64,000 nt of DNA from Streptomyces sp. HD (lineage in GTDB: Bacteria; Actinomycetota; Actinomycetes; Streptomycetales; Streptomycetaceae), in the NCBI RefSeq assembly GCF_028369295.1, contig NZ_JAQMYP010000018.1, positions 62,001-126,000 on the forward strand. The letters are read 5' to 3'. The position numbers and the translations under genes are program-made. Shown in pieces: positions 1 through 9,138 of this stretch. The stretch's first letter is position 1; the number at the start of each line of letters is the position of its first letter. The notes below the pieces were generated by a model. The model saw only the letters and a list, made by a program, of their open reading frames with translations, did not search any database and was not told the origin of the DNA.

Positions 1-54
1 CGCGATCTCCTCGCGGTTCTTCCAGTTGGTGAACGAGTCGTCGTTGACAGTCAC
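1..54 (-). CDS. gap2: Glyceraldehyde-3-phosphate dehydrogenase, N-terminal fragment (Gap2 type)
   Basis: Only the first 18 codons lie in the window; the gene runs off the left edge. It starts at GTG (complement of 52-54) and reads MTVNDDSFTNWKNREEIA, which I recognise as the start of the longer actinobacterial GAPDH found as a second copy in Streptomyces. That enzyme oxidises glyceraldehyde 3-phosphate with NAD(P) and phosphate in central carbon metabolism. No strong ribosome-binding site is seen upstream. The LysR gene at 191 is divergent, so the 136-bp gap probably holds both promoters. The identification rests on the N-terminus alone. Confidence 0.7.
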   Translation of the reverse strand, partial: MTVNDDSFTNWKNREEIA

Positions 55-123
55 AGGCCTATCTTTCGAGCTAGGAGGCGCTCATATGCTAACCGCAGGG
101 TGCGACCGTCATTCAAAGGGGGG

Positions 124-140
124 TCTCGCGTAGGGCGAGA
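124..140. promoter_or_regulatory. Candidate LysR operator between gap2 and lysR
   Basis: A perfect inverted repeat, TCTCGC-N5-GCGAGA, sits 50 bp upstream of the LysR start in the divergent gap. LysR proteins usually bind such interrupted dyads next to their own gene and control the divergent neighbour. The assignment is positional only. Confidence 0.35.
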
Positions 141-190
141 TGCCCGACATTGCGGTAATTCACGCGAAATGCGGATAGGGGGAGTGGCGC

Positions 191-1150
191 GTGGAACTGG
201 AGCTGCGGCATCTGCGGGTGCTGTGTGCGGTCGCCGACGCGGGCAGCGTGGGCCGGGCCGCGTCGGACCTGGGGTACTCACAGCCCGCCGTGAGCACCCA
301 ACTCCGGCGCATCGAGGGGCACTTCGGTGAGCCGCTGTTCGAGCGCGGACCGAGCGGGGTGCGGCCGACGCCGTACGGCGCCGAGGTGGTCGGCCAGGCC
401 CGTGACGTGCTGGCCCGGGCCGCCATGATCGGCCGCCGCCCGGCACTCGGCTCGACCTCCGGGCGCCGGATCCTGCGGGTGGCGGCGACGAACTCCCCGG
501 TGCTGGCCGGCATGGTCTCGGGGGTCCGCGCCCGGCTTCCGGACGTCTCGCTCTCCGTGAGCAGCGTGTACGCCTCCTCGCGCATCGTGGAGCTCCTGGA
601 GGGTGGCGCGGTGGACGCCGCGATCGCCGCGGACTACCCCGGCAGGGAGCTGGCGCACCCGGACACGATCGCCCACCGCGGGATCGTCACCGAGCCGAAC
701 TTCGTCGCGCTGCCGGCCCGCCACCCGCTCGCGCGTCGCGCTCAGATCTCCCTCGCCGATCTGGCCGAGGAGGCGTGGTTCGTGACGCCGGACGACGGAG
801 CCGGGTGGCCCGGGGTCTTCTACGCGGCCTGCACGACTGCCGGTTTCACGCCGTCGGTGGTGCACGAATTCCTGGGCGACCGGCTCCAGTTGCAGGGGAT
901 GATCGCCGACGGTCTCGGCGTGGCCGTCGTCCAGGCGACCACGCGGCCGATCCCGCAGATCGTCGTCAAACCGCTGACCGGTACGCCGCTGTGGTGCCGT
1001 TACGTACTGGCCTGGCGGCGTGACGCGGTGACCGAGCGGACGGCCGACGCGCTGTTGCAGTGCGCCACTGTCGCCTACCGTCAACTGGCCGCGCATTCAC
1101 CGCACTTGAGGGACTGGGCGGCACGCACCTGGAGTGTGTCGAAGGCGTAG
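191..1150 (+). CDS. LysR-family transcriptional regulator
   Basis: 319 residues, the usual LysR length. The N-terminal winged helix (about residues 1-60) carries the family pattern MELELRHLRVLCAVADAGS with GYSQPAVSTQLRRIE as recognition helix. The rest is the two-lobed effector-binding domain. GTG 191 was chosen because AGGGGGAG ends 7 nt upstream and the family pattern begins there. It is divergent from gap2, which suggests it controls that gene or itself. The effector cannot be read from the sequence. Confidence 0.93.
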   Translation: MELELRHLRVLCAVADAGSVGRAASDLGYSQPAVSTQLRRIEGHFGEPLFERGPSGVRPTPYGAEVVGQARDVLARAAMIGRRPALGSTSGRRILRVAATNSPVLAGMVSGVRARLPDVSLSVSSVYASSRIVELLEGGAVDAAIAADYPGRELAHPDTIAHRGIVTEPNFVALPARHPLARRAQISLADLAEEAWFVTPDDGAGWPGVFYAACTTAGFTPSVVHEFLGDRLQLQGMIADGLGVAVVQATTRPIPQIVVKPLTGTPLWCRYVLAWRRDAVTERTADALLQCATVAYRQLAAHSPHLRDWAARTWSVSKA

Positions 1151-1313
1151 GCGGTGCGATCGGCGGCCCGTCGGGCGTTATGGCTCCACGGCGCAATGTG
1201 CTATGTCACACACCATTGTTGGGGCGGGTGGGCGTTGAGACAGTGCCTGATACGCCTCAGCACCCCTCCCGAGGCGCATCCCCATCCGTTCCGTTCAGGA
1301 ATGAGGAATCCAG

Positions 1314-3284
1314 ATGCGCTACCGCTCCGTGCTGCCCAGACGTATGCTGGGCACACTCGCCGTCTGCGCAACGCTCTCCGGCCTGCTGTGGAGCCCGGCC
1401 TTCGCGGCACCCCCGCCGGGCACCGACCCCACCGCCTCCGTGACCCCGCACCGGAAGGCCGCGCCACCCCCGTCCCCGACCGGCTCGCTCGCCACCTCCG
1501 GCGTCCGGACCGCCGTACAGAAGGAGGCCCTCACTCCGGCCCAACTCCCGCCCCTGACAGCGACGCCTGCCCGGATACCGCCGCGTGCGGGGGCCACCCG
1601 GGACAAGTTCTCGTGCTCTCCGGGCGACTTCGGCGGCCGGACCGGCGCCGCACTCGTCGCGTTCGTGAAGGCCTCCACCACCCAGTGCGTCAACAGCCTG
1701 TTCTCGGTGACGGGTTCGGACGCCCGCGCCGTCTTCCGAGAGCCCCAGATGATCACGGTCGCGCAGGCGTTCACGAGCACGGCCGGGACCTACAACGGCG
1801 ACAACTCCTCCCGTGTGCTGCAACTCGTGCTGTTCCTGCGCGCCGGCTACTTCGTGCAGTTCAACCACCCGGACGACGTCGGCCCGTACGGCACGTCACT
1901 GACCCGGAACACCACCCGGGGCCTCGACACCTTCTTCGCCCGCCCGCGTTCCGGGGACGTCACAGCCGCGAACGGTGACGTGCTGAGCGAGGTCGTCATC
2001 CTCACCGACAGCAGCGACCAGCAGGCCCGCTATCTGCGGGTCTACCAGCGGTTGTTGAACGCCTACAACAGCTCCTACGACGCCATCCGCAGCATGCTCG
2101 TGGCCGTCAACGCCGTCTACACCCCGCTGTGGCGCGGCAACTGGAACCCGGACTACGTCAAGGCCGTCACCGCCGATCCGTCCGTGGCCCGGACCCTTGA
2201 CGCCTTCGCACTGGCCCACCTGGACCTGCTCGGCACCGACCGCTCCTACCTCACTTCCAACGCCGGGATGAACCTGGGCCGTTACGTCGGACACACCGCG
2301 CTGCAGCCGACGGTCCGCCCCCTGGCCAAGCAGCTGCTGGACTCGTCCCGGATCACCGGGCCCACGGCCGGACTCTGGGTGGCCGTGGCGACGCAGGCCG
2401 ACGCCTACGACCGCGCGAACTGCGCCTACTACGGCGTCTGCGACCTGTCCGGCCAGCTGATGCGGGCGGCCCTGCCGACCACCCATGACTGCGACGCCAC
2501 GCGCACCATCCGCGCGCAGTCCCTCACCTCGGCCGACCTCGCCGCGGCGTGCGCCAGTGTGCTGGGCCAGGACGCCTACCTTCACGACATCGTCAAGGAC
2601 GACGGACCCATCCCGGGGCAGTACCTGTCGACCCTCGACTTCGCCGTCTTCGCCAGCGCCCAGGACTACCGGACGTACGCCGGAGCGATCTTCGGCATCA
2701 GTACGGACAACGGCGGTATGACCGTGATCGGCGACCCGAAGGACTCGGCCAACCGGCCGTTCGCGGTCATGTACCAGAAGAGCCAGGACACCGGGCACGC
2801 CGCCCGGATCTGGAACCTCAACCACGAGTACACGCACTACCTGGACGCCCGCTACGACATGAAGGGCGACTTCGCCCAGCAGACCTCGGTGCCGGACGTC
2901 TGGTGGATCGAGGGCGTCGCCGAGTACGTCTCGTACGGCTACCGTCGCGTCACCTACGACCAGGCCGTCGAGGAGGCCGGCCGGCACACGTACCGGCTGA
3001 GCACCCTGTTCCAGAACACGTACGGCAACAGCGACGTGACCCGCACCTACCCCTGGGGCTATCTCGCCGTCCGCTACATGTTCGAGAAACACCCGGCCGA
3101 CGTCCAGCGGATGCTCGCCCGCTTCCGGGTGGGCGACTACGCGGGCGGTTACGCCGTCTACGCCACCGGCATCGGCACCCGCTACGACGCCGACTTCGAC
3201 GAGTGGCTGACGGCGTGCGCCGCGGGCGCGTGCGCGGCGGCGCCGGCCGTCGGTCGAGAGACGTCTCGGGGATCTGCACGTTGA
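1314..3284 (+). CDS. Secreted bacterial collagenase (peptidase M9)
   Basis: 656 residues. A Sec signal peptide covers about residues 1-32 (two arginines, hydrophobic core, AFA cleavage site). It is followed by a proline-rich linker, the M9 N-terminal region and a gluzincin catalytic domain with zinc motif HEYTH (504-508) and third ligand Glu533 in WWIEGVAEY. M9 enzymes cut native collagen and gelatin outside the cell. The C-terminal PKD and collagen-binding domains common in clostridial enzymes are absent. The last dozen or so codons (VGRETSRGSAR) read antisense through what looks like another decayed gene, so the native C-terminus may have been lost. ATG 1314 is the only start that leaves an intact signal peptide. 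Confidence 0.9.
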   Translation: MRYRSVLPRRMLGTLAVCATLSGLLWSPAFAAPPPGTDPTASVTPHRKAAPPPSPTGSLATSGVRTAVQKEALTPAQLPPLTATPARIPPRAGATRDKFSCSPGDFGGRTGAALVAFVKASTTQCVNSLFSVTGSDARAVFREPQMITVAQAFTSTAGTYNGDNSSRVLQLVLFLRAGYFVQFNHPDDVGPYGTSLTRNTTRGLDTFFARPRSGDVTAANGDVLSEVVILTDSSDQQARYLRVYQRLLNAYNSSYDAIRSMLVAVNAVYTPLWRGNWNPDYVKAVTADPSVARTLDAFALAHLDLLGTDRSYLTSNAGMNLGRYVGHTALQPTVRPLAKQLLDSSRITGPTAGLWVAVATQADAYDRANCAYYGVCDLSGQLMRAALPTTHDCDATRTIRAQSLTSADLAAACASVLGQDAYLHDIVKDDGPIPGQYLSTLDFAVFASAQDYRTYAGAIFGISTDNGGMTVIGDPKDSANRPFAVMYQKSQDTGHAARIWNLNHEYTHYLDARYDMKGDFAQQTSVPDVWWIEGVAEYVSYGYRRVTYDQAVEEAGRHTYRLSTLFQNTYGNSDVTRTYPWGYLAVRYMFEKHPADVQRMLARFRVGDYAGGYAVYATGIGTRYDADFDEWLTACAAGACAAAPAVGRETSRGSAR

Positions 3285-3500
3285 TCAGCTCCCCCGAGCG
3301 CGGATCCACCGTGAGGGCCCGTCCTGATCTGCGCCCGCGCAGATGGGCGTGTGCCGGGCAGGCGCCGACGAAGTCGCCCTCCGGCACGCCCCGCGGGCCG
3401 AGCAGGACGCCCTCACGGTGCCGCTCCAGGGCACCGAACCACCCCATCGCCCCGGTCACTCGGGCGTCCCGCTGGAACCCGGGCGGTTTCTGAGCCGGGA
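3240..3500 (-). pseudogene. Decayed coding remnant antisense to the collagenase 3' end
   Basis: The 380-bp gap between collagenase and the molybdenum hydroxylase has no intact gene, but the minus strand holds about 70 codons with strong G/C third positions and a protein-like sequence (GAMGWFGALERHREGVLLG, then GACPAHAHLRGRRSGRALTV). It has no plausible start and no stop of its own; the frame runs into the antisense of the collagenase. I read it as the C-terminal part of a gene truncated by a deletion whose junction lies near 3240-3285. The family is not recognised and the limits are approximate. Confidence 0.35.
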
Positions 3501-3664
3501 CCAGGGCGGGCCGGGATCCGGGGGCGCCCGGAGTTTCACAGGTGAGGCGTGTTGTGGGCGTTACGTGTTGAAGCGCCGCGAGGATCTTCCGGAACGCGCG
3601 CGGGCCGTGCACAGTCAGGAGCCGCCGAGTACGGCCGCACACCACGTCGTCGGGAGGCCAGCCG

Positions 3665-6007
3665 ATGGGAGCCCAGCACCACACGGAGGGGCCGGACATC
3701 GCGTCCACGGCCGGCCCCGACGGCATCAGCCGCCGTGGATTCCTCGGATACGTGGTGGCCGCCTCGACCCTGACGGTGGCGGCCCCGCTCGGCGAGACGC
3801 TCCTCGCGCCCACCGAGGCGGCCGCGGCGGTCCCCTCGGTGCCCGGCCCGGCCGAGATCTACGACCTCAACGACATGCTCACCCACGCCGCACTGCCCAC
3901 GGCCAACTTGATCACCATCCGCCTCGACCCCGACGGCACGGCCTCCTTCGCCCTGCCCCGCGCCGAGGTCGGCCAGGGCATCACCACCTCCAGCGCCATG
4001 CTCATCGCAGAGGAACTGAGTCTCCCGCTGGAGAAGATCCACGTCACCCTCGCCGACGCCCGGCCCGAGCTGCTCTTCAACCAGATCACCGGCGGCTCCA
4101 ACACCACCATTTCCACCTACACCCCGATCCGGGTGGCGGCGGCCGTCGCACGCGGCCGACTCCTGAGGGCCGCCGCGCTGGAACTGGGGGAGGCCGTCGA
4201 CACCCTGACCGCCAAGACGGGGGTCATCACCTCGACCGTGACCGGCAAGAGCCTCACCTACGGCGAACTCGCCGAGAAGGCCGCCTCGCAGGTCACCGGG
4301 CAGGTCCCCGTCACCCTCAAGGAACCCGCCGAGTTCAAGGTCATCGGCACTCCGCGACGCCGTATCGACGCGCTGGACGCGGTCACCGGCCGCAAGAAGT
4401 TCGCCATGGACGTGCAGGTGCCGGGAGCCCTGCCGGCCATGGTGTGCCGCCCGCCGACGATCAACGGCACCGTCCGCTCGGTCGACAACCTGGACGCCGT
4501 GCGGGCCATGCCCGGTATCACCGACGTCGTACGCGTCTCCACCGGCGTCGCGGTGCGCGGTCGCACCTTCGGACAGTGCATCGACGCGGTACGCGCGCTC
4601 AAGGTCACCTGGGGTCCGGGAACGGCGGAGGGCGCCACCGACGACACCGTCCGCGCCGAACTCCGCCGGGCCGAACTCCCGCTTCCCGGCCTCGACCTGC
4701 TCACCAAGTCGGTCGACGCCCGCTTCACCTTCCACTTCGCCAGCAACAGCGCCCTGGAGACCAACTGCGCCGTCGCCGACGTACGCGAGGACTCGGCCGA
4801 GATCTGGGCGAGTCTGAAGTCCCCGATCGTCGCGCAGGAGGAGATCGCCCTCAAGCTCGGGCTCCCGGTGACCTCGGTCAAGGTCCATGTGACGGAGGGC
4901 GGCGGCTCCTTCGGCCGCAAGCTCTTCCACGACGCCGCCGCCGAGGCCGCCGAGGTCTCGCGGGCCATGGGCAAGCCGGTCAGGCTGATGTGGCACCGCA
5001 CCGACGACTTCCGGCAGGGCCGCACCCACCCCATGTCCACCTCCCGGGTGCGCGCCACCTATGCCCTCGGCCAGGTGCTCACCTACGACCAGCGCCACAC
5101 CTCCGTGGCCACCGACTTCGGCCACGGCGTCGGCGAGATCATCACGGCCGAGGCGGCCCGCCTGCCCGTCGGTGACCTCACCTTCTCCGAGACGATCTTC
5201 ACGCTCACCCAGCAGACCCCGTACCACTTCGGCGTCGTCACCCAACTCCTCGGCGAGACCGACAAGGGCTTCAACACCGGCTCCATGCGCAACATCTACT
5301 CGCCCAACGTGCGGTGCGCTCAGGAACTGGTGGTGGACGAGCTGGCGGGGCGCATGGGCAAGGACCCCTACCGGTTCCGGCGGTCCTACCTGAAGGACGA
5401 GCGGGCGCGGGCCGTCCTCGACAAGGTCGCCGAGGTGGGGGAGTGGGGCCGGAGCATGCCGGCGGGGACGGCGCAGGGCATCGCGCTGCACCCCGAGTAC
5501 CACGCGTACGTCGCGGTCCTCGCCGAGATCGACTGCCGTCCGCAGACCACGGGACGGGAGATCCCCGACGCGTACACGGGCCCACGCGTGACCAAGGTGG
5601 TGTGTGCCGTGGACGTGGGTCTGGCGGTGAACCCCCGTGGCCTTCAGGCCCAGATGATGGGCGGCATCATGGACGGCATCGCGATCACCCTGAGCTCCGG
5701 GCTGCATCTCGCGGACGGCCATTTCCAGGAAGGCAGCTGGGACAACTACTTCTACACCCGCCAGTGGAACACCCCGCCCGAGCTGGAGATCGTCGTGATG
5801 CCGCCGACCACCGAAACGCCCGGCGGAGCAGGCGAGTTGGCGGTCGCGGGCGCGATGGCGGCGGTGGCCTGCGCCTACGGACGCGCGACGGGCAGGATGC
5901 CGACGACCTTCCCCCTCAACCACGGCGAACCGCTCGGCTTCGAACCGCTGCCCACCACACCGCCGATCCCCGCGTCCCCCACCGACGGCCTGAGCCGCGC
6001 CTTCTAG
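3665..6007 (+). CDS. Tat-exported molybdopterin dehydrogenase large subunit (IorB-like)
   Basis: 780 residues. The twin-arginine signal SRRGFLG (22-28) is followed by a hydrophobic stretch, so the enzyme is folded with cofactor before export. The rest matches the molybdenum-cofactor subunit of the xanthine dehydrogenase/isoquinoline 1-oxidoreductase family, which hydroxylates aldehydes or N-heterocycles. The GGAGELAV segment near the C-terminus carries the expected active-site glutamate. The 2Fe-2S subunit follows 8 bp downstream; no FAD subunit is present, as in the two-subunit isoquinoline oxidoreductase type. The substrate is not predictable. ATG 3665 is supported by the Tat signal. Confidence 0.9.
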   Translation: MGAQHHTEGPDIASTAGPDGISRRGFLGYVVAASTLTVAAPLGETLLAPTEAAAAVPSVPGPAEIYDLNDMLTHAALPTANLITIRLDPDGTASFALPRAEVGQGITTSSAMLIAEELSLPLEKIHVTLADARPELLFNQITGGSNTTISTYTPIRVAAAVARGRLLRAAALELGEAVDTLTAKTGVITSTVTGKSLTYGELAEKAASQVTGQVPVTLKEPAEFKVIGTPRRRIDALDAVTGRKKFAMDVQVPGALPAMVCRPPTINGTVRSVDNLDAVRAMPGITDVVRVSTGVAVRGRTFGQCIDAVRALKVTWGPGTAEGATDDTVRAELRRAELPLPGLDLLTKSVDARFTFHFASNSALETNCAVADVREDSAEIWASLKSPIVAQEEIALKLGLPVTSVKVHVTEGGGSFGRKLFHDAAAEAAEVSRAMGKPVRLMWHRTDDFRQGRTHPMSTSRVRATYALGQVLTYDQRHTSVATDFGHGVGEIITAEAARLPVGDLTFSETIFTLTQQTPYHFGVVTQLLGETDKGFNTGSMRNIYSPNVRCAQELVVDELAGRMGKDPYRFRRSYLKDERARAVLDKVAEVGEWGRSMPAGTAQGIALHPEYHAYVAVLAEIDCRPQTTGREIPDAYTGPRVTKVVCAVDVGLAVNPRGLQAQMMGGIMDGIAITLSSGLHLADGHFQEGSWDNYFYTRQWNTPPELEIVVMPPTTETPGGAGELAVAGAMAAVACAYGRATGRMPTTFPLNHGEPLGFEPLPTTPPIPASPTDGLSRAF

Positions 6008-6015
6008 GAGCCACC

Positions 6016-6492
6016 GTGCCCGAACACACCTTCATCCTCAACGGCGAGTCCGTGACCGTGGACATCGAGGACGACGTACGGCTGCTGTGGGTGCTGCGGG
6101 ACGTCCTGGGCGTCACCGGCCCGAAGTACGGCTGCGGCCTCGGCGTGTGCCAGGCGTGCACGAGCCACATCAACGGCAAGGCGTTCAACCCCTGTTCGGT
6201 CCCCGTGAAGGACCTGGGCCCCACCGACGAGGTCACCACCATCGAGGGCCTGCCCGCCACGGTCGGCCGGGAACTCCATCCGATGCAGGAGGCCTGGCTG
6301 GAGTACGACGTCGCCCAGTGCGGCTACTGCCAGCCAGGCCAGATCATGACCGCCGTCGCCAAGGTCCGACAGGCCCGTGAGGAGGGCCGTGAGATCAGCG
6401 AGGCCGACCTCGACGAGATCCGCAACGTCTGCCGCTGCGGGACGTACCACCGCATCCGCGAGGCGATCGTGGCGGGTGCGAAGAAGTACTGA
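6016..6492 (+). CDS. 2Fe-2S subunit of the molybdenum hydroxylase (IorA-like)
   Basis: 158 residues with two 2Fe-2S domains: an N-terminal plant-ferredoxin type (YGCGLGVCQACT plus a later Cys) and a C-terminal helical type (QCGYCQPGQ, then CRCGTY). It passes electrons from the molybdenum centre of the preceding gene product. GTG 6016 is preceded by AGGAG inside the stop codon region of the upstream gene, so the two are cotranscribed. It has no signal peptide; in this family the small subunit crosses the membrane bound to its Tat-targeted partner. Confidence 0.93.
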   Translation: MPEHTFILNGESVTVDIEDDVRLLWVLRDVLGVTGPKYGCGLGVCQACTSHINGKAFNPCSVPVKDLGPTDEVTTIEGLPATVGRELHPMQEAWLEYDVAQCGYCQPGQIMTAVAKVRQAREEGREISEADLDEIRNVCRCGTYHRIREAIVAGAKKY

Positions 6493-6496
6493 ACGC

Positions 6497-6534
6497 GCCC
6501 CATGTCCGTGCGCAGCCGAGCACGGACATGGGGC
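6497..6534. terminator. Bidirectional hairpin terminator
   Basis: A perfect 15-bp inverted repeat (6497-6511 and 6520-6534) with an 8-nt loop lies exactly between the convergent 2Fe-2S subunit and lipase genes. There is no U-tract, as is usual for Streptomyces terminators. Confidence 0.85.
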
Positions 6535-6545
6535 CGCGCAGTGCC

Positions 6546-7481
6546 TCAGCAGGTCGGGCGCTGGGCGTGGGCGGGGTCGAGCGCGTTCAGGACCAGGCGT
6601 CCGGCCAGGGCGTTGTAGCTGATGCCGATGTGGTCGACGGTCTCGGCGGGGCACACGTCCTGGAGCTCGACGTTGCTGACGTTCGGGGCCGCGCCGAGAT
6701 AGGCCGAGGTGTACGGGGTGACGACCTCGTCGTACCGGGTGGTGATCACCGTGTAGGTGACGCCCGGGTCGGTCTCACCGCCCGAGTTCAGCGCCCGGAG
6801 GAAGTCCGAGCCGATGAGCTGCTGGCTGCACGACTTGCAGGCCGCTCCGAGAACCGCGTTGCCGCCGGGGATCGCCAGGGCGAGGAGGCCCAGGCCCGAG
6901 AACGTGGTGCCGTGGTTGGACGGGGTGAGGGCGATCAGCTTGTCCACCTCGGCCGCGCCCCCGAGGTTCTTGATGTAGTAGCGCGGCATCATGCCGCCCT
7001 GCGAGTGTCCGACGAGGTCGACCTTCGCGGCGCCGGTGGCGGCCCGGACCCGGTCGACGAAGTCCGCCAGCTGCCCGGCCGAGACGACCATGTCCTCGGT
7101 GCCGAGCAGGGCGCCGGAACAGTACCCGGCCTCCTTGAGCCGCGGAGCCAGCGCCGCCCAGTTGTCGTAGCGGTTCTCCATGGTGCCGTGCACGAGGACG
7201 ACGGGACGCGGATGCGCGGCGTCGGGACGGCAGGTGAAGTCGTTGGCGCCGGAGGGCGCGGCCGTGGGGTGGGCCAGGGAGTACGCGAACGCCGACGCGA
7301 AGTCGTCCTTGGGCGGGCCCTCCGGATCGGTCGCCGCGACCGGCGCGGCGTCGCCCGGGTCCGGGGCCGCCTGGGACCGGTCGACGCCGGCGACGCCGAT
7401 ACAGACGGCCGCCGTGAGTCCGGCCAGGGACGAGAACACAAGGCGCCGGCGCCGGGTGCGCCGGAGTCTGGGGGTCTGCAT
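6546..7481 (-). CDS. Secreted triacylglycerol lipase/esterase (alpha/beta hydrolase)
   Basis: 311 residues. An arginine-rich Sec signal peptide (about 1-38, ending SQAA) precedes the hydrolase domain. VLVHG forms the oxyanion region, GHSQGG (158-163) holds the nucleophile Ser160, YDEVVTPY supplies the likely acid, and VDHIGI near the C-terminus the histidine. Several cysteines fit an extracellular disulphide-bonded enzyme. It resembles the small secreted Streptomyces lipase I recall lying near gap2 in S. coelicolor (from memory). A pair of similar repeats and a palindrome upstream suggest specific regulation. Confidence 0.9.
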   Translation of the reverse strand: MQTPRLRRTRRRRLVFSSLAGLTAAVCIGVAGVDRSQAAPDPGDAAPVAATDPEGPPKDDFASAFAYSLAHPTAAPSGANDFTCRPDAAHPRPVVLVHGTMENRYDNWAALAPRLKEAGYCSGALLGTEDMVVSAGQLADFVDRVRAATGAAKVDLVGHSQGGMMPRYYIKNLGGAAEVDKLIALTPSNHGTTFSGLGLLALAIPGGNAVLGAACKSCSQQLIGSDFLRALNSGGETDPGVTYTVITTRYDEVVTPYTSAYLGAAPNVSNVELQDVCPAETVDHIGISYNALAGRLVLNALDPAHAQRPTC

Positions 7482-7534
7482 GAGGAGTCTCCTCCGCCTG
7501 TTCGTGGGGAGCGGCAGCAGATCCGTGTGCCCTG

Positions 7535-7580
7535 GTCACAAGGGGACAGGTCAGGACGGTGTGAAGCCTTGTCACAAGGG
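7535..7580. promoter_or_regulatory. Candidate operator repeats upstream of the lipase
   Basis: GTCACAAGGG occurs twice (7535-7544 and 7571-7580), 36 bp apart. The second copy is part of a palindrome CCTTGT-C-ACAAGG (7567-7579). They lie 54-100 bp upstream of the lipase start and look like a paired regulator site. Confidence 0.4.
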
Positions 7581-7668
7581 CGAGACACGGAAGCTACTGG
7601 CGCGTAACGTCGGATCCACACTCGCGTCGCCCGCGGGAGCCGACCAGAAGAGCCGCGGCGGGAGTGGA

Positions 7669-7696
7669 GAAAGGTGTCATGGGCGTGACACCTTTC
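7669..7696. promoter_or_regulatory. Perfect inverted repeat between lipase and PucR gene
   Basis: GAAAGGTGTCA (7669-7679) and its exact complement (7686-7696) flank 6 nt. The rest of the 396-bp gap holds no credible gene. With no gene ending here it is more likely an operator, or a leader hairpin, than a terminator. Confidence 0.4.
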
Positions 7697-7877
7697 CCGG
7701 GCCGCGCCTCACCGGGGGCAGTCCTGCGCACCACCGCCGGCCACCCGCGCCGAGCACCCCCGCCCACGCCCGCCGTCCCGGCGAGCACACTGCCCCGAAC
7801 CTGCCACCGACGGCGAGCGCATCGCCCGCGCCCGCCACCCACGGCGAGCCCCCCCCGCCCGAGACGGAGTCACCGCG

Positions 7878-9092
7878 ATGACGGCACCGGCCGAGACGTT
7901 CACGCGTCAGCCCTGGCACGAACTTCCCCCGGTGCTGGCCGCGCTCATCCGCTCCCGGGCCGAAGGCATCGTCGCCGACATGACCCGGGCGATCCGCGAC
8001 GAGGTGCCCGCCTACCGACGCCCGCTCGACTCCGCCGTCGGCCGCGACCTGACCGAGTCGATCCGCCGGGCCGTGCTGCAGTTCGCGGAGCTGACCGAGC
8101 ACCCCGACAGCGCGCAGGACCATCACCTCCACCACTTCCGGCACCTGGGCCGCATCGAGTTCCTCAACGGCCGCACCACGGACGCCCTCCAGGCCGCCTT
8201 CCGGGTCGGCGCCCGCGTGGGCAGCCGGCGCTACGCCGAGTTCGTGCAGGAGGCCTCGCTGCCGCCCGGGACCGTCCTGACCCTGCACGAAGCCGTGCTG
8301 ATCCATATCAACGCCCTGTCCAACGAGTCGGTGAAGGGCTTCCTCGCGGCGCAGCTGCGCTCGGAGGGCGAGCTGAAGCGTGCCCGCCGAGCGCTGGTGG
8401 AACGGCTGCTGGAGCCGCCGCGGGGGAAGGAGCGCGCACCACTGGGACCGCTGGCCGAGCGCGCCCGCTGGGCGGTGCCGGACGCCGTCGCGGCGGTGGT
8501 GGTGCGGTCGGCGGGGCCCTTCTCCGTGCCCGGCGCGGACGGTGAACTGCTCTCCCTCAGCCGGGGCAGCGACCTCGTCCTGATCGTGCCCGAACCGGAG
8601 ACCGGCGGGCTGCTCCACCGGGTGCGGGACGCCGCCCGCGGCCGGGTTGCCGTGGTGGGCCCGGCCGTTCCCCCGCACGAGACATGGCTGTCCCTCCAGT
8701 GCGCCCGCCTCGCCCTCGACCGGCGCGCCGAACTGCCGGCGGAACCGGCCGACGGGACCTTCCTGCGCGTCGACGACGAACTGGCGGAACTGCATCTGCT
8801 CAGGGGCGCCCCCATCGGGCAGTTGCTCGGCCGACGGGTGCTGGGCGTCTTCGCGGACCTGCCCCGCGGACGAGCCGCCCGACTCGCCGAGACCCTGGAC
8901 GCCCTGCTGATGTCCTGGGGACGTACTGCCCCCGAGGTCGCCCAGGCGCTGGGCATCCATCCGCAGACGGCCCGCAAGCGACTGCGCCAGCTGGAGGCGC
9001 TGTTCGGGGACCGGCTCGGCGACCCGCGCTTCCGGTTCGAGGCACTGCTGGCGTTGCGCACCCATGCGCTGCGGCCCACCACCGCAGGCTGA
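7878..9092 (+). CDS. PucR-type helix-turn-helix transcriptional regulator
   Basis: 404 residues. The N-terminal half resembles the sensory region of actinobacterial PucR-like activators. The C-terminus carries the PucR helix-turn-helix (AEVAQALGIHPQTARKRLR, near residues 350-390). ATG 7878 has GGAG 8 nt upstream. It sits directly before an NCS1 nucleobase permease and a cysteine hydrolase on the same strand. PucR in Bacillus controls purine catabolism, so it probably senses a nucleobase-like nutrient and activates the next two genes. The ligand is unknown. Confidence 0.85.
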   Translation: MTAPAETFTRQPWHELPPVLAALIRSRAEGIVADMTRAIRDEVPAYRRPLDSAVGRDLTESIRRAVLQFAELTEHPDSAQDHHLHHFRHLGRIEFLNGRTTDALQAAFRVGARVGSRRYAEFVQEASLPPGTVLTLHEAVLIHINALSNESVKGFLAAQLRSEGELKRARRALVERLLEPPRGKERAPLGPLAERARWAVPDAVAAVVVRSAGPFSVPGADGELLSLSRGSDLVLIVPEPETGGLLHRVRDAARGRVAVVGPAVPPHETWLSLQCARLALDRRAELPAEPADGTFLRVDDELAELHLLRGAPIGQLLGRRVLGVFADLPRGRAARLAETLDALLMSWGRTAPEVAQALGIHPQTARKRLRQLEALFGDRLGDPRFRFEALLALRTHALRPTTAG

Positions 9093-9138
9093 CCATCCGC
9101 GTCTTCCCCGGCAGGGTGAGCGATGCGACGATGCCGGG

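Noticed and set aside
3536..5923. 795-codon open frame on the minus strand across the molybdenum hydroxylase
   Set aside because: Antisense of a recognised gene; the composition is that of a GC-rich shadow with no family resemblance.
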